The notes: a model not told the origin generated them from the sequence alone. A DNA stretch of 64,000 nt from Asterias rubens (GCF_902459465.1 NC_047066.1:19967047-20031046), one strand, 5' to 3'; positions 12,301 through 22,734 are shown, numbered from the stretch's first letter. Numbers and translations are program-made.

Positions 12301-15133
12301 GATGTACATATATCAGGCGTGCAACTTTTCCTTGGATCAGCTGATTTCCTCTCTTTTTTTTTTACTATACTATACAAAATACTATAAAATACTTTTACCA
12401 CTTTTATGGTCCAGTAACCCTTCCTTTCATTCTAAACATCCTTTGTCCTCGCCACTCCACTCCTATTGGTTCATAGCCACCAATATTGTTTCTGAAATAG
12501 GAACTTTGATTGGCTGTTATTTTCCCGCTTCTTTCTGGATCCTTTCCTTAATCCCTTTCCCCCTCTCTTTTTCTATAAATGGATATGTATTTGTTTGTAC
12601 TTGTTTTATGCCTCTGAGGAAGGTCTGGATTGGATCGAAAGCTAAGGCCATCTACCCTATTCATTAAATACTATAAAATACTATACAAAATCATTGAAAT
12701 TTTGAAATTTTCCTTCTTTTTGGTGAAGTTGCAGTTGCATGCCTGATATATATTGTTTCGTTGTAAATAATGTACATAAATGTACCTTTTCACCAGATAT
12801 CAAGTCTAAGGGGAGAACTGACTCTACTAGGGAGCTACAAGTCGTCTGTGGAGAGGTTAGAAGAAGAGAAGATCAGCCTTGAGGATCAGACTAAGGATCT
12901 ACGCTTTGCCCTTCAGCAAGCTGAGCAGCAAGCACTCCAAGCTGCTCAACAAATCTCCAGAGATGTGGACGTTGATGTGGACGGTAAGTAAAGACTCAGA
13001 TTTTTTATAAGCTTTCAAGTTTAAACAAATGTACTTGTGAGCAAACCTGTTGTATTTTTGGGGCCAGAATCCTAGAACAAATGCAATGAAAAGTGCTTGG
13101 ATTTCTGTGTGAAAATTGCTTGAAGTTTTAGCTGAAGCATATTTGCATTTCCTTTTCTGACTTTAGGTGACCCATTACTAGACAAGCTTCAAGAGGAAAG
13201 AGAAATGGCAGAAGGACAGGTATGTATTTTCTGAACCCCTTCCTAAGCCACGTGTACCTCTTCTGTACCCCTTCCTTAACCCAACTTGACCGCTTCTGAA
13301 CCCTTTCCTAAACCCACGTATACCTCTTCTGTATCCCTTCCTAAACCCCTAAACCCACTTTTACCGCTTCTGTACCCCTTTCTTAACCCACTTGTACCCC
13401 TTCGTAAAACCACCTGTTACGCCTTCTTAAACCTGTACACCTTCTTTACCCCTTCCTTAACCCTTCCTCCCCCCTCATTCAGATGTATCCCTTCTGTCTC
13501 CCTCTATATCATTGAATACCTCTTGTACTTCTCTTAAATATACCTCTCTACTCTGTCCTATGTGTACACAGAGTATACCCTCCTATACACACACCCTCCA
13601 AATCTTTTTGCGCCTGGAATTTTTCCTCGTTTTTTTAAAACTGCAGTTGCATACCTTTGATGATCAAGTCAGGATACTTTAAACAGATTTTAAAACTGGT
13701 GTGAACAAGCCTTCCAATCATACTTTCCTCTAGGTCACTTTTCTGAACTCGGTGATTGTCGACCTCCAGCGGAAGAACGATGAGCTAAGAGCAAGAGTTG
13801 AGATCATGGAGGAAGGAGGAATGAACGGAGCCCATAACGACATGTCGCTTGATGATATGGAGTAAGTACAGTAGTAACCATCAAAGACAACAGACTGTGC
13901 AAGTCTCTTATATCTCTATAAGAACCATTGTTATATGAGTAATGTGCACAGCCATAATCATAGCAGTTCCAATGTTATTTATCAATCAATTAAAATTTGC
14001 TGTGTCAATGCTGTGTCAATGATGAATAAAAAGTACTTTTCTTGTTCAAGTACTAGACTTGTAGACAAGTTGTAATGTTGTGATAGCGTAATAAACTCAG
14101 TTGTTAGCTCTCGCAAGATCACTGCTCTCTCGCAAAACTCTGGGCTTCCCGAATAAGAAAGAGCAAAGGTCTAGCCGGGGGGTGGGGAGGGGGGGCAGCA
14201 ATCGTGCATCTACATCTCAGAGAATCTTGGAGAGAGTCGGAACGCAGACAAACATTAAATGACTTTTCAACCAGTGTAGTCGAATACAAACTTGCAAAGA
14301 GTTACTCAATAATTATCTATTGTTCATTCTTTTGGTACCTGTGATTGCGACTGTGCACGTATTTTAAATAATCTTACGTAAATTTTGTATAAATTGTTGT
14401 TTAAAAGGCCGAAATGAATTTCCCATTGTGGATAATAAAGTGAATTGAATTGAATTGAATTGAATTATTTATTTAGACCCTACCTCAGGTTTGTGGTTTT
14501 TCCAGTTTCAGAGTAAAATGAAGAAAACAGAAAAATGCTCAAACGCTCTGCGCATATTAATATCCTCAGATTTGCTGATTGGTCACACACATCATGTATA
14601 ATTCATTATCCTTTTTACTTGTCTAATCCAGTCTTGAGTTAACCAATCGGATGCCGCCACCTCGTCTGTTCTGCGATATCTGCGACGTGTTTGACCTTCA
14701 CGATACGGAAGACTGCCCTCTACAGTCCAGTTCAGATAGTCCTCCACCGACCCAGTACCATGGCTCCAGGCACGAGGAGCGAGCTTACTGCGATATATGT
14801 GAAGGTGAATATAATAATAATAATTATAACAATAATAACAACTGCTCTTATACAGCACCTTAGATCTCCAAGGAAAGGCTTTAAGCGCTCAGAGGAACAA
14901 AAGAAAATTACCTGTACAATTAGTCCTACAGAAATGTTTGAGAAGATTCTGAAACGTGAGATGGAGGGAGATTTTTTGTAGAAACAACTACCTGATCTGC
15001 TTTGCATCTGATAAACTACCTTCCTTGTTCAAGCAAGTGTTATAACTGGCTATGGAACTTAAACAATATTTTTTGTTTATTTTCAGTATTTGGGCATTGG
15101 ACGGAAAATTGTGATGACGAGCAAACCTACTGA
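372..15133 (+). CDS. CLIP1: CLIP-170 (CAP-Gly linker protein 1), C-terminal half, 16 exons
   Basis: Microtubule plus-end tracking protein; this is the dimerising coiled coil and the metal-binding tail that in the family binds dynactin p150 and folds back on the CAP-Gly domains. Exons, all GT-AG: 372-439, 858-946, 1969-2134, 7031-7246, 7923-8126, 8423-8670, 9073-9196, 9598-10052, 10457-10577, 11087-11139, 11751-11868, 12797-12983, 13167-13219, 13734-13861, 14632-14804, 15087-15133. Every junction keeps phase, giving about 815 residues and stop TGA at 15131. The protein is Glu/Lys/Gln-rich heptad sequence, then the conserved [12 protein letters not shown] block, then [18 protein letters not shown] and [14 protein letters not shown], which match the vertebrate CLIP-170 tail; CLIP-115 lacks these knuckles. 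The gene enters from the left edge, so CAP-Gly domains and start are missing. Small exons in the 4.9-kb intron 2135-7030 could have been missed. Confidence 0.93.
634..780. repeat. Dispersed repeat shared with 59563-59690
   Basis: The stretch around AAGTCCACTG, ACATGGAGATAACAGG and AGTTGCCAGAC recurs with about the same spacing at 59563-59690. It lies in the CLIP1 intron 440-857. No terminal inverted repeats were seen; class unknown. Confidence 0.6.
947..1968 (+). other. CLIP1 intron, nothing recognised
   Basis: AT-rich intron sequence. No exon, mobile-element end or RNA gene could be supported. Confidence 0.6.
2229..2277. repeat. Short perfect-stem hairpin in intron
   Basis: GGGCGCTTTCAAA and its reverse complement TTTGAAAGCGCCC are separated by about 20 bp, shortly after the exon ending at 2134. 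It may be a very small foldback remnant. A related GAGGGCGCTATTTGAAA occurs near 59841. Confidence 0.6.
3675..3816. mobile_element. MITE family A, copy 1 (142 bp)
   Basis: Foldback element beginning AGGAGACTTTCCAACGCTAG and ending GAAAGTCTCCC. The arms pair over about 50 bp, including GGCAGCAGAC/GTCTGCTGCC and CCGGGTAAA/TTTACCCGG. It is flanked by AT on both sides (target-site duplication). It has no coding capacity. Three other copies in the window have exactly the same length and near-identical sequence, implying recent mobilisation. It sits in CLIP1 intron 2135-7030. Confidence 0.85.
4200..4480 (+). repeat. Possible retroelement 3' UTR remnant
   Basis: T-rich sequence with ATTAAAGTGCAATACC and a final AATTAAAGTTTATTT looks like the 3' end of an old retroelement. 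No open reading frame or target duplication confirms it. Confidence 0.25.
4885..5700. repeat. Degenerate minisatellite in CLIP1 intron
   Basis: Short units around GCCTACAGAACACTGGTGC are repeated with variation, and a longer block (GGCTGACAGAACACTTGT through GCTGAACACAGGTGC) recurs at about 200-bp spacing. Short ORFs in both strands are by-products. Confidence 0.75.
5701..7030 (+). other. CLIP1 intron, nothing recognised
   Basis: AT-rich sequence, becoming pyrimidine-rich from about 6840 up to the CACCACCCAG acceptor at 7030. No further element supported. Confidence 0.6.
7419..7592. mobile_element. Foldback element in CLIP1 intron
   Basis: Left arm CAATTTCACAGAGCTGCTTA (continuing AGCA) pairs imperfectly with right arm TGCTTAAGCAGCTCTTTGAA (continuing TTTTGG). 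Related arm sequences occur at 1-60 and 18783-18870. Probably a non-autonomous DNA element; the target duplication is not clear. Confidence 0.55.
8706..8816 (-). mobile_element. tRNA-derived SINE head
   Basis: On the minus strand an A-box-like TAGCTTAGTTAGAAG is followed by a B-box-like GGTTCAAACCC at tRNA spacing. No clean cloverleaf with matching acceptor ends, so it is a tRNA-derived repeat and not a tRNA gene. Confidence 0.5.
9598..10052 (+). CDS. CLIP1: CLIP1 large coiled-coil exon
   Basis: Largest exon seen (455 nt, 151 codons plus 2 nt). It begins after AACCAG and ends CT before GTGAGT. Its centre is built of degenerate blocks of about 7 residues such as [14 protein letters not shown] and TKEKDTI, followed by an exact local duplication of RQAQEAE. 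This is uninterrupted coiled coil with no proline in the repeat part. The heptad-like DNA repetition suggests growth by local duplication, common in the rod of CLIP proteins. Confidence 0.9.
10112..10215 (+). mobile_element. tRNA-derived SINE head
   Basis: TGGCTGAGTGGTCTGGTGC (A box) and GTGGGTTCTAATTCTGTTC (B box) are spaced as in a Leu/Ser-type tRNA, in the CLIP1 intron 10053-10456. The B box is degenerate, so it is a fossil. It resembles the head of the SINE at 29156-29390. Confidence 0.5.
10681..11055. mobile_element. MITE family B, copy 1
   Basis: Member of the TTAA-flanked family with ends like AGGCAGTGGACACTATTGGT and ACCAATAGTGTCCACTGCCT. TTAA precedes it; the right flank is TGAA. 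It has the internal palindrome TTTCGAGACCTCA...TGAGGTCTC shared by the family. Non-coding. Lies in the CLIP1 intron 10578-11086. Confidence 0.85.
11140..11750 (+). other. CLIP1 intron, nothing recognised
   Basis: AT-rich intron without supportable features. Confidence 0.6.
12300..12670 (+). repeat. Possible retroelement 3' end in CLIP1 intron
   Basis: A pyrimidine-rich stretch followed by CTCTGAGGAAGGTCTGGATT and ATCGAAAGCTAAGG, then short repeats ACTATAAAATACTATACAAAAT that also occur at its left end (12368-12395). The short repeats at both ends may be a target duplication. Element class not established. Confidence 0.35.
13225..13560. repeat. Pyrimidine-rich degenerate minisatellite
   Basis: Repeats of CCCCTTCCTAAACCCAC and TGTACCTCTTCTG with variable spacing, directly after the exon ending at 13219. 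It lies close to the splice donor. Confidence 0.75.
13734..13861 (+). CDS. CLIP1: CLIP1 conserved pre-tail exon
   Basis: Encodes [18 protein letters not shown] and an acidic, Met/Gly-rich linker ending DDM. The block resembles the [14 protein letters not shown] stretch just before the zinc knuckles of vertebrate CLIP1, so it anchors the identification. It joins 14632 in phase (GA plus T gives Asp). Confidence 0.92.
14350..14466 (+). repeat. LINE-like 3' tail with (GAATT)n
   Basis: AATTTCCCATTGTGGATAATA followed by AAAG and a (TGAAT)n run is the typical 3' end of an animal LINE/SINE; the rest of the element is not visible. In CLIP1 intron 13862-14631. Confidence 0.5.
14632..14804 (+). CDS. 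CLIP1: CLIP1 first zinc knuckle exon
   Basis: Encodes [25 protein letters not shown], a Ser/Pro/Gln-rich linker with the conserved HGSRHEER block, and the first half (YCDIC) of the second knuckle. Knuckle 1 is C-X2-C-X5-H-X4-C as in vertebrate CLIP-170. The exon stops one base into the codon after CDICE, so the second knuckle is split by a 282-bp intron. Confidence 0.95.
14808..14910 (-). repeat. SINE-like tail, minus orientation
   Basis: Read on the minus strand: GAGCGCTTAAAGCC, then GGTGCTGTATAAGAGC, then an ATT-rich run (14812-14840). This order is typical of short retroposon tails in invertebrates. It occupies the start of the last CLIP1 intron. Confidence 0.45.
15087..15133 (+). CDS. 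CLIP1: CLIP1 terminal exon, second zinc knuckle and C-terminus
   Basis: After TTTTCAG the exon encodes [15 protein letters not shown] and TGA. With the preceding exon this completes C-X2-C-X4-H-X4-C. Vertebrate CLIP-170 ends with an aromatic EEY/F-like ETF tail recognised by CAP-Gly domains; here the chain ends QTY, an aromatic end compatible with the same role. Confidence 0.95.
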
Positions 15134-15670
15134 GCTGACCTTCCATAGTCTTGTCCCCTACGAGCATACAACAGAGACCATTTTGAAATTCCTGATCACA
15201 CCACGGGTACCAGTCTATTTTAGACACAGGTCTCAGTCCAATTTTCCTTAGACTTGTGTATTGGAAGAAACAAAATGGCGGCACCGTGAGTAAAACACTT
15301 CTTGGCTACTTCAAACATTTAACAGGCAACAAATTGGAGACAACAAACTGCACTGTATGCAGAATGACATGCACCACTGTATGCAGAAGTAAAACTTTGA
15401 TACAACATTTTTCGGACAGTCTCTTGCTGTCCCAGTGAAAAGTATGCAAAGATTTACAAAAATCTTCTACATGTTTCCAATGGAAGTGCCCTGTTTTTTT
15501 TACTTGGGAAAAGTGGCCTTGCCCCATGTTGAATGAGACCAATCATTAGAGCCATGCTGAACATAGGAACTCTCTATCTTGCATGGGCACCATGTGTGAC
15601 ACACAAGTCTTATTCTGCCCCAGCGCTTACACAAAAGACCTAATGTTAGCAATTTCAACGGCTAAAACAC

Positions 15671-15676
15671 AATAAA
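15671..15676 (+). terminator. CLIP1 polyadenylation signal candidate
   Basis: First AATAAA downstream of the CLIP1 stop codon, giving a 3' UTR of roughly 560 nt (15134 to about 15695). No coding signal lies between. Confidence 0.5.
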
Positions 15677-15695
15677 TGTACATTTTATAATGGGA

Positions 15696-17278
15696 TTGAA
15701 CATGAGTGATTTTGGTCGAGCTTTTGGCCGCATGTTCATAGTTGTGGTTGGTCAATTCTTTGAAAGGGGAAGCCTGATGGATTGGTCTGTTCAAAAACTG
15801 CATTCATGGCCCCATTGCTTCAGAGTATCTGGTGCTTTATCCATGTCAAATACAATGTTTAATGCTTCCATGTTTGTTCATATTACTGGAAGCTCAAGGT
15901 CTTGCAAAAAAAATGTAACAAAATTGTAAAGTTGTTTTATGGGGTTGGTTATTATAGAATATCTGATTGTAAATTTGTGTGTGTATGTGTGTGCTGAAAA
16001 CAGAAACAAAAATTCTTTGAAATTAAAAGTCTGTTTAGTGTATTTGAAACCCAAGGTATTGCTATTTAAATTTCAGATGGATTCAAAAGGTATATGTACG
16101 ACATTGGTGATTAAGACTAGAGAGGACGGCTATACTTGGCTCATTGCTCCATTTTTCCAAAAATGTATCTCAGAACTAACGGTAACATGTTTTTTTTTTA
16201 AACATAAATGTAACCAGGCCTGATACTTCATGGGGCAATTGCCCCATGCCTTATGCAATTGCCTTGGTGCCATTTGAAATGCTCCAGTAGAAATTAGAAC
16301 TTCCCTCATAGTCCTGTACTAAGGATTAATTGCCGTATACATGTAAGATGGGGGCAATGCCTAATGCCTTGTGAAATTGCCTTGGTGCCCTTTGAAATGC
16401 TATGCCATTAAGAAATGAAAATGTTCCTCATAGTCACAGAGATGCCATGTCCTAAGGATTAACAGTTTTGGCTTGTCCCCCTATGACTGGATGCATTATG
16501 TATTGCAGGCGGTACTTCACGTTGCCTCAATGCCCCCTGGGCATTGCCTTGATGGCTTTCTAAAAGCTCAAGTACAAATTTGACGTGCCCTTTGCCGTGG
16601 AAAAACTGCCTTGCCCTTACAAGAAGAGATTCACATCTGGCCTGTTTAATTGCAAGTGGAGAAACAAGCCAAACACAAAGCCATGTTTTTCAGACTTTGC
16701 TCCGACTTTCATAAAATGTTTTGATGCATAACCAATTTTTGAAAATCTATGTATCAAATTAAAAACTAATGTCACCACTTTAAATTGATGAAAATATTTA
16801 TGAGTGAAAGTTTTGTGATTTTGAAGCGCAATGTGAGGTTAAAAAAACTAGCCAGTTAAAGACTTTTCTTATAAAAAACTTCTGTGGTCCTACAGTACTT
16901 TTGTAAAGCATTTAAAGTGAAACAAAATCTGTGTAAATAGTGTCCATTTTGAAAGACAGAGGAAAAAGTGGAAAAGGCACCTACATGTTTGAGGAAAAAA
17001 TTATATGAAGCTATATAGTAATTTAAAGATTATTGTGTATTTTGTACAGAAAGAGGCCTGTGTACAGTTATTTGTTTCTTGCGGTAATTTGTGCGGCTTT
17101 AATGTGAAAGCACACAGATTTATTACTGGATATTGTCTTTGAAATTGTATCGGATATCAAATTGTTTAAAATTTTAACAAAATGACATGCAGTCTTATGC
17201 CAGATAATCAGATAGTATGTGAGCTGTGTTTGTATTTATCACAGACAAAATGCGAGGGTGACTAACTTATGTGTTGCG
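15696..17278. repeat. Intergenic, with a diverged repeat at 16220-16620
   Basis: Downstream of CLIP1. From 16220 to 16620 the motifs GCCCCATGCC, AATTGCCTTGGTGCC, TTTGAAATGCT and CTAAGGATTAA recur in two or three diverged copies about 120 bp apart. The remainder shows no supportable gene. Confidence 0.55.
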
Positions 17279-17282
17279 TTAA

Positions 17283-17660
17283 AGACTCTGGACACTATTG
17301 GTAATTGTCAAAGACCAGTTTTCTCACTTGGTGTATCTCAACATATGCATAACATAACAAAACTGTGCAAATTTGAGCTCAATTGGTCGTCGAAGTTGCG
17401 AGATAATAATGAAAGAAAAAACACCCTTGTCACACGAAGTTGTGTGCGTTTAGATGGTTGATTTCGAGACCTCAAATTCTAAACTTGAGGTCTCAAAATC
17501 AAATTCGTGGAAAATTTCTTCTTTCTCGAAAACTATGTCACTTCAGAGGGAGCCGTTTCTCACAATGTGTTGTACTATCAACCTCTCCCCATTACTCGTC
17601 ACCAAGTAAGGTTTTATGCTAATAATTATTTTGAGTAATTACCAATAGTGTCCACTGCCT
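17283..17660. mobile_element. MITE family B, copy 2 (378 bp)
   Basis: Intact copy with TTAA at both ends (17279-17282 and 17661-17664). Ends are AGACTCTGGACACTATTGGT and ACCAATAGTGTCCACTGCCT. Internal palindrome at about 17460-17500. No transposase. Confidence 0.9.
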
Positions 17661-17664
17661 TTAA

Positions 17665-18995
17665 GAGATTTACTTCACTATTCAGATCTTCTTCTTTTAG
17701 TAATGGACAGTCAGGAATAGTTCCTTCTTGGTAAAAATTTCCCTAAGAACCTACAACTTTTACTAGGGTTGGTGGGGCGCAATTTTGGTCTTATGAATTC
17801 AGTTATGTTTGCTTGATGTTTGTTACTTTTTTAATATCAGCACCTTGAGTTTATTTTGGTTAGTAAATGCACCACAGAGCAGTCCTGGAACTGGCCTTGG
17901 TGCCTCTTTCAAAGTTTCCACTAAAACTTTCCAATAAAACTAATTTGTCAATGTTATTGCCCTCGCAAAAAAATGAAATCCAAGGGTAAGTCTAAAAAAA
18001 AAGGTCTCCTTCTGGTCCAATCTCTACATGTGTATTTCTCCTTTACTTTATCACCTAATGGACTAATGTTTTATAAATTGACGTGGGTATCTGCCTCTTA
18101 AATGATTTTCTGAAAATAGTCTTTTTCCGAGTGCCCAAAATAAACCGCGCAATTTTAAGTAGTTTTAATCTTTACGCAAGAAAAAGAGGTGCTTCATAAT
18201 AAAGAAAACAAAATAAACTCCTCCCTTTTTTAAATGAAGGGAGACTTGGTTGAAGGTACACAAAAACATTCTGAAATGTTGTCAATTTTCATGATCAATA
18301 CCAAAATCTTACCTTGGAAAATTAGGTCAAAGTTTTGGTTTTGCAATACTGCGAGGGAACATGAGCAAATAATTGCATAAAAAATATCAGTCATCTATAT
18401 TGCAGAAGGAAAGTTTTGAAAATTTATGTTTTTCTGATTCCTGTGATTTGTAAATTATGGGAAGTTATTTCTATCATAATGAAATTTAAGTCTGTTATGC
18501 ATCATAAGTTGCAGTCACCATGACTAAACATGTCTGCAATACAAAAGAGAAAAAACAGATGTTTGACTTCTATAAGAAACTTTTTAAAAATCAAAGCTGC
18601 ATTTGATGAAATTGTCATTACACATTTCAGTACATAAAGATGTATTAATTTTTATTTTATTTAATTTAAGTCTTGCTTCCATAATGTAAGAACCAATGTA
18701 TGTATTCCCTTCAGGACGACATTAAATTTTTCAGGAAAATTCACACTCTGAACAAAACAATGAACCTATTTCCTTTTCATAGTATGCTGGTAGCATATTT
18801 CTGCTAAGCAAGCTTTTTCTGTGCTAAGCGGTTTCTTTGTTGCTTACAAGCACTGTGAAATTGAGCCCTGCTAAAAAACACTGCTGCTACGGGCTAAAAT
18901 GCCATGTGATCCCAAGTATTTTTTTTCATTGGTTCCCTTAAAATCATCAAATGAATAAGTCAATTAAGCAATATTTGTGTTTGCTTTACAGCTCC
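17665..18995. other. Intergenic, AT-rich; stem-repeat fragment at 18783-18870
   Basis: No gene supported. Bases 18783-18870 (TGCTAAGCAAG and GCTTACAAGCACTGTGAAAT) match the arms of the foldback family at 7419-7592. Confidence 0.5.
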
Positions 18996-18999
18996 TCAA

Positions 19000-19366
19000 A
19001 GGCAGTGGACACTATTGGTAATTACTCCCAATGTAATGAGGGAGAGGATGATAGTATAAAACATTGTATAAAACATTGTGAGAAACGGCTCCCTCTGAAG
19101 TGATGTAGTTTTCGAGAAAGAAGTAATTTTCCACAAATTTGATTTCGAGACCTCAAGTTTAGAACTTGAGGTCTCGAAATCAAGCATCTGAAAGCACACA
19201 ACTTTGTGTGTCAATGGTGTTTTTTTTTTCTTTGATATATTATATCTCGCAACTTCAACGACCAATTGAGCTCAAATTTTCACAGGTTTGTTATTTCTAT
19301 GCATATGTTGAGATACACCAAGTGAGAAGACTGGTCTTTGACAATTACCAATAGTGTCCACTGCCT
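19000..19366. mobile_element. MITE family B, copy 3 (inverted)
   Basis: Same family in opposite orientation to copies 1 and 2. Left flank TCAA (mutated TTAA), right flank TTAA at 19367-19370. Palindromic centre near 19140-19185. Confidence 0.88.
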
Positions 19367-19796
19367 TTAAAGTTGGATTCATACTATAAATGAGTCCAGG
19401 CTAATGAGGCGAAGTCCTGTAAATATTAACTGTTTGGTTTTTCATAACAATAATTGAATGGTTTATCTTTTGAATTTCTGTTCAGGTTTATTAAGAGAGA
19501 AAAGTATTATTAATTTTGAGTTGAACAAAATATGATTTTGTTTTAATTTATAAATGATAACGGCTCACAAGGGTACATGAATCTGAATGCAGTTTTATAT
19601 TTTTCATTTTGCAATGACTGATTAAAAAAAATGCAAAATATGTTTTCATTGTATTTTCAATTGTTTGAAGGGTTGTCATTTGTTTTTATTAAGTGGTTAG
19701 GGGTTTGGGTGTTTAACACTGACAGTGATACTGACAACATGAGAAAAGGGCTTGAACCATTTTCAAGTAAATAAACCATTGGCGAGTTAGACTTAA

Positions 19797-20295
19797 AGGC
19801 ACTGGACACGTTTGGTTATTTTCAAAGACCAGTTGTTCTTACTTAGCGTATCCCAGCATGTATAAAATAACAAACCTGTGAATATCTAGGCTCAATAGGA
19901 GACTTTCCAACGCTAGGTGGCAGCAGACATACCGGGTAAGTTTCCATTGTTTACGTAGTTCTGAACATGCGCATAATTCTGAGAACAATGGATTTACCCG
20001 GTAAGTCTGCTGCCCTCTATCGTCCCAGAAAGTCTCCCATTGGTCATCGAATTTGCAGGAGAATAATGATAGAAAAACACCCTTTCATCACTTTGTGTAC
20101 TTTAGAAGCTTCAGCTAAGGTCTTGTATTATTTGAGTGAGAAATTGCCTCTTTCTCAAAAACCACATTACTTCAAATGGAGCCGGTTTTCACAATATTTG
20201 TATACTGTCACCGGCCCTCCATTTCTCGTTACCAAGTAAGTCTTTTATAAATGCTTACAATTGTTTTGAGGACTTACCAATAGTATCCGGGGCCT
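19797..20295. mobile_element. MITE family B, copy 4, interrupted by family A
   Basis: TTAA flanks at 19793-19796 and 20296-20299. A family A element (19897-20038) sits inside. Removing it and one AT restores the family B consensus GGCTCAATTGGTCATCG, so A landed after B. This copy is more diverged than copies 2 and 11. Confidence 0.85.
19897..20038. mobile_element. MITE family A, copy 2 (142 bp), nested
   Basis: Ends AGGAGACTTTCC and GAAAGTCTCCC, flanked by AT/AT. The host sequence is known from other family B copies, which proves the 2-bp duplication within CAATTG. Confidence 0.9.
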
Positions 20296-20299
20296 TTAA

Positions 20300-20940
20300 A
20301 CTCCTTTAATAGACCTTTGACTCATATCTCATACTGAAATAAAGGATGATAAACCTTGGCTTGGAAACGTTGCTTTAATCCTCTACAATGTGGATATTTA
20401 CAATCGAAAGACTTCTTGAAATTTACTAAAATGTGGTATCGTTTTTGAAATATCGCCGAAAATCCGGAACGGTTTTAATAGACATCAGTTCGCGGGTTAA
20501 CTTAGAATCGTTTACCACCAGTAAGTCAAATTTGGGGGATGACATATCTTTTTCCATTACTTCGAGTGAAATGTTTAGAAACGATTTATAGGGGTGCCGT
20601 TGTGAGCTAATACAATTGATAATTACGACACACTTAAAAACTATGACTAGCATCAGTCATTAATCAGGCCGCCATTTTTAATTACCCCCCCCCCCCCCCG
20701 GTACCCCCGTAGGCACAATTTAATTTCTCCCCCTCTGGATGCCCTTTTTACGCTCAGGTCCACTTCAAAAGACCAATATCACAGTAGTGCTGTTTTCAGA
20801 ATTGTCGTCAACAAATTGTATTCTACAACTTTACTCAATACAATTTTTTTTTTAATTAAAAAGAAACTATTATCATGTTATTTTGGACAGTAAGAATATT
20901 GCTCTATGGTGATATCGTTTCAGTATAAGGTGATACGGAG
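20300..20940. other. Intergenic, poly-C tract at 20686-20699
   Basis: No gene supported. Contains a C homopolymer that may be a sequencing or assembly weak point. Confidence 0.5.
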
Positions 20941-20945
20941 AAAAT

Positions 20946-21137
20946 CACGTGACCTACTCCGACCAACGGTTTTCTTTTCTCCTTTTTTTCCCTCTCCTTT
21001 TTTTTGCGCCTGCGCATCACCGCCCTTTTTAAAAACATGGCGGACTTCGAAATAGTAGGGATCTCCACTACTTCACAGTTTGAGTAAAGAAAATAACATT
21101 TTTGAAGCGTATTATACCCGTTTGCTACCTCGAGAGG
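20946..21137 (+). promoter_or_regulatory. Promoter and first-exon candidate of a + strand unit
   Basis: CACGTG E-box at 20946, a pyrimidine run, an NRF1-like TGCGCCTGCGCA at 21005-21016, then ATGGCGGAC at 21037 opening a 16-codon ORF (stop ending 21087). A consensus donor CGAGAGG|GTAAGT follows at 21137/21138. The cluster is more GC-rich than its surroundings and typical of TATA-less promoters. The ORF is too short to name a product, so it may be an upstream ORF or the first exon of a non-coding or decayed gene. Downstream exon-like units at 25-32 kb could belong to it. Confidence 0.45.
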
Positions 21138-22262
21138 GTAAGTTAATAACTTTTAGTATATGCTAGGCTAATTTTGTTAAATTAATTTGCTCTCCTGTTT
21201 GGGTTTGGGAATTTCTAAATCCCGGGAGCAGAGTGCAACCAGCATGCAGCGCAACAACGTGGAGGGACATGGTGTGTGACGGTGAGACGACTGCTATGTG
21301 TTTTTCGCACACTCTCTCGTTTGAAATATCAATTGGTTGAGTCGATATAGCTGACTGGAAAGTACGTTTGTACATGCTAAAACTGGAACGAACATTATTT
21401 TCGTGACATCGTTTTAAATTTTGTTGTCTCAAAAACTATTTTGAGTTTAACCATTCGGTTTCAGTACTTACTGCTTTACTTAACTAATTGTACATCAGAC
21501 AACTCACTCGGATCATTTGTTTTAGTGTGTACTGTGTGTGATCTCTTTTTGGCATAAGATAGCATTCAAACCATTAACTATCTGAATAATATAGTATCTA
21601 ATTTACCTGGTTGATATATCCTTTTTTGTAAAAATGAGTGAACAAGTGGTGGTGCCATACGGAAAGTTACCCTTAAATTATTTTGTCAGTGAAGACCCTT
21701 ATACTTGAATTGAAAGCCAGGGTCTAAGACTATAATATAATATTAAAATAATTAACTACATTTTGAGGGCCAGGTAACCCTGAATTTTTACAAGCCCTGA
21801 ATAAATTTCAGTAGCCCTGGCTGGATTTTTGTCCATTCTGTTTTTGTTATTATTATTATAATTATTAGGGGGATTATTTTCTAAATTATTATTCTTTATT
21901 GCATTGATTTTAGTTGCTTTAATTCATATTAGCCAAGTATTATTAGCCATATTGCTACATTGCATTAATACATATTATGCAGGCTAGTGTCCACACATTT
22001 ATCATCTTTATTTTTTAGTGCATGAAAGAACAACAAAATGATTCATGTGATTATTTGGTACCTGTACTCTATTACAGCTTTCAAATTAGTTTGATTGTTT
22101 TACTCTTTGAAATGCCTGTTTCAAACGATAAAACTTGACCAAATGTAGTGATGTTAAAATTGTTGCCCTTTCCCGAACAAAATGAAACCTTTTCATAGTA
22201 TTGATAAAGACCATAGGTAACTCGATAACGCAGTACACTATGATCGCAATTTCTTTGCCAAT

Positions 22263-22404
22263 AGGAGACTTTCCAACGTTAGGCGGCAGCAGACATACCG
22301 GGTAAATTTCCATTGTTTACGTAGTTCTGAACATGCGCATAATTCCGAGAACAATGGATTTACCCGGTAAGTCTGCTGCCCTCTATCGTCCCAGAAAGTC
22401 TCCC
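22263..22404. mobile_element. MITE family A, copy 3 (142 bp)
   Basis: Same ends and exact length as the other copies, flanked by CAAT and ATTG. Few substitutions (for example AGGCGG for AGGTGG). Confidence 0.9.
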
Positions 22405-22734
22405 ATTGTTATACCATGATTGTAACGCTTGAACAATAGTGCAGATAACCAGGGGGCTGCATGGTTTTCTGTAAAACAGAATACAGAATTGAAAGTTTGT
22501 GCTTCAAAGAAAAAAGAGTTAACATTTAAAATTTTAAGTCAAAATATAAAATTACATGTTTTTTCATAGCCTAGAGTGCATTAATATTCAAGACATGATT
22601 ACTGTCGTGGCTGTCAATCATTTTAAAGCAACACTTACCATGTTTGAGATGTGGAATTGACAGATTTTGATAATTAACCAATTTAGTGACCAGTCTGTAA
22701 AGTGCCTAAAAATGTTAAATTAAAAAATGTTTAA

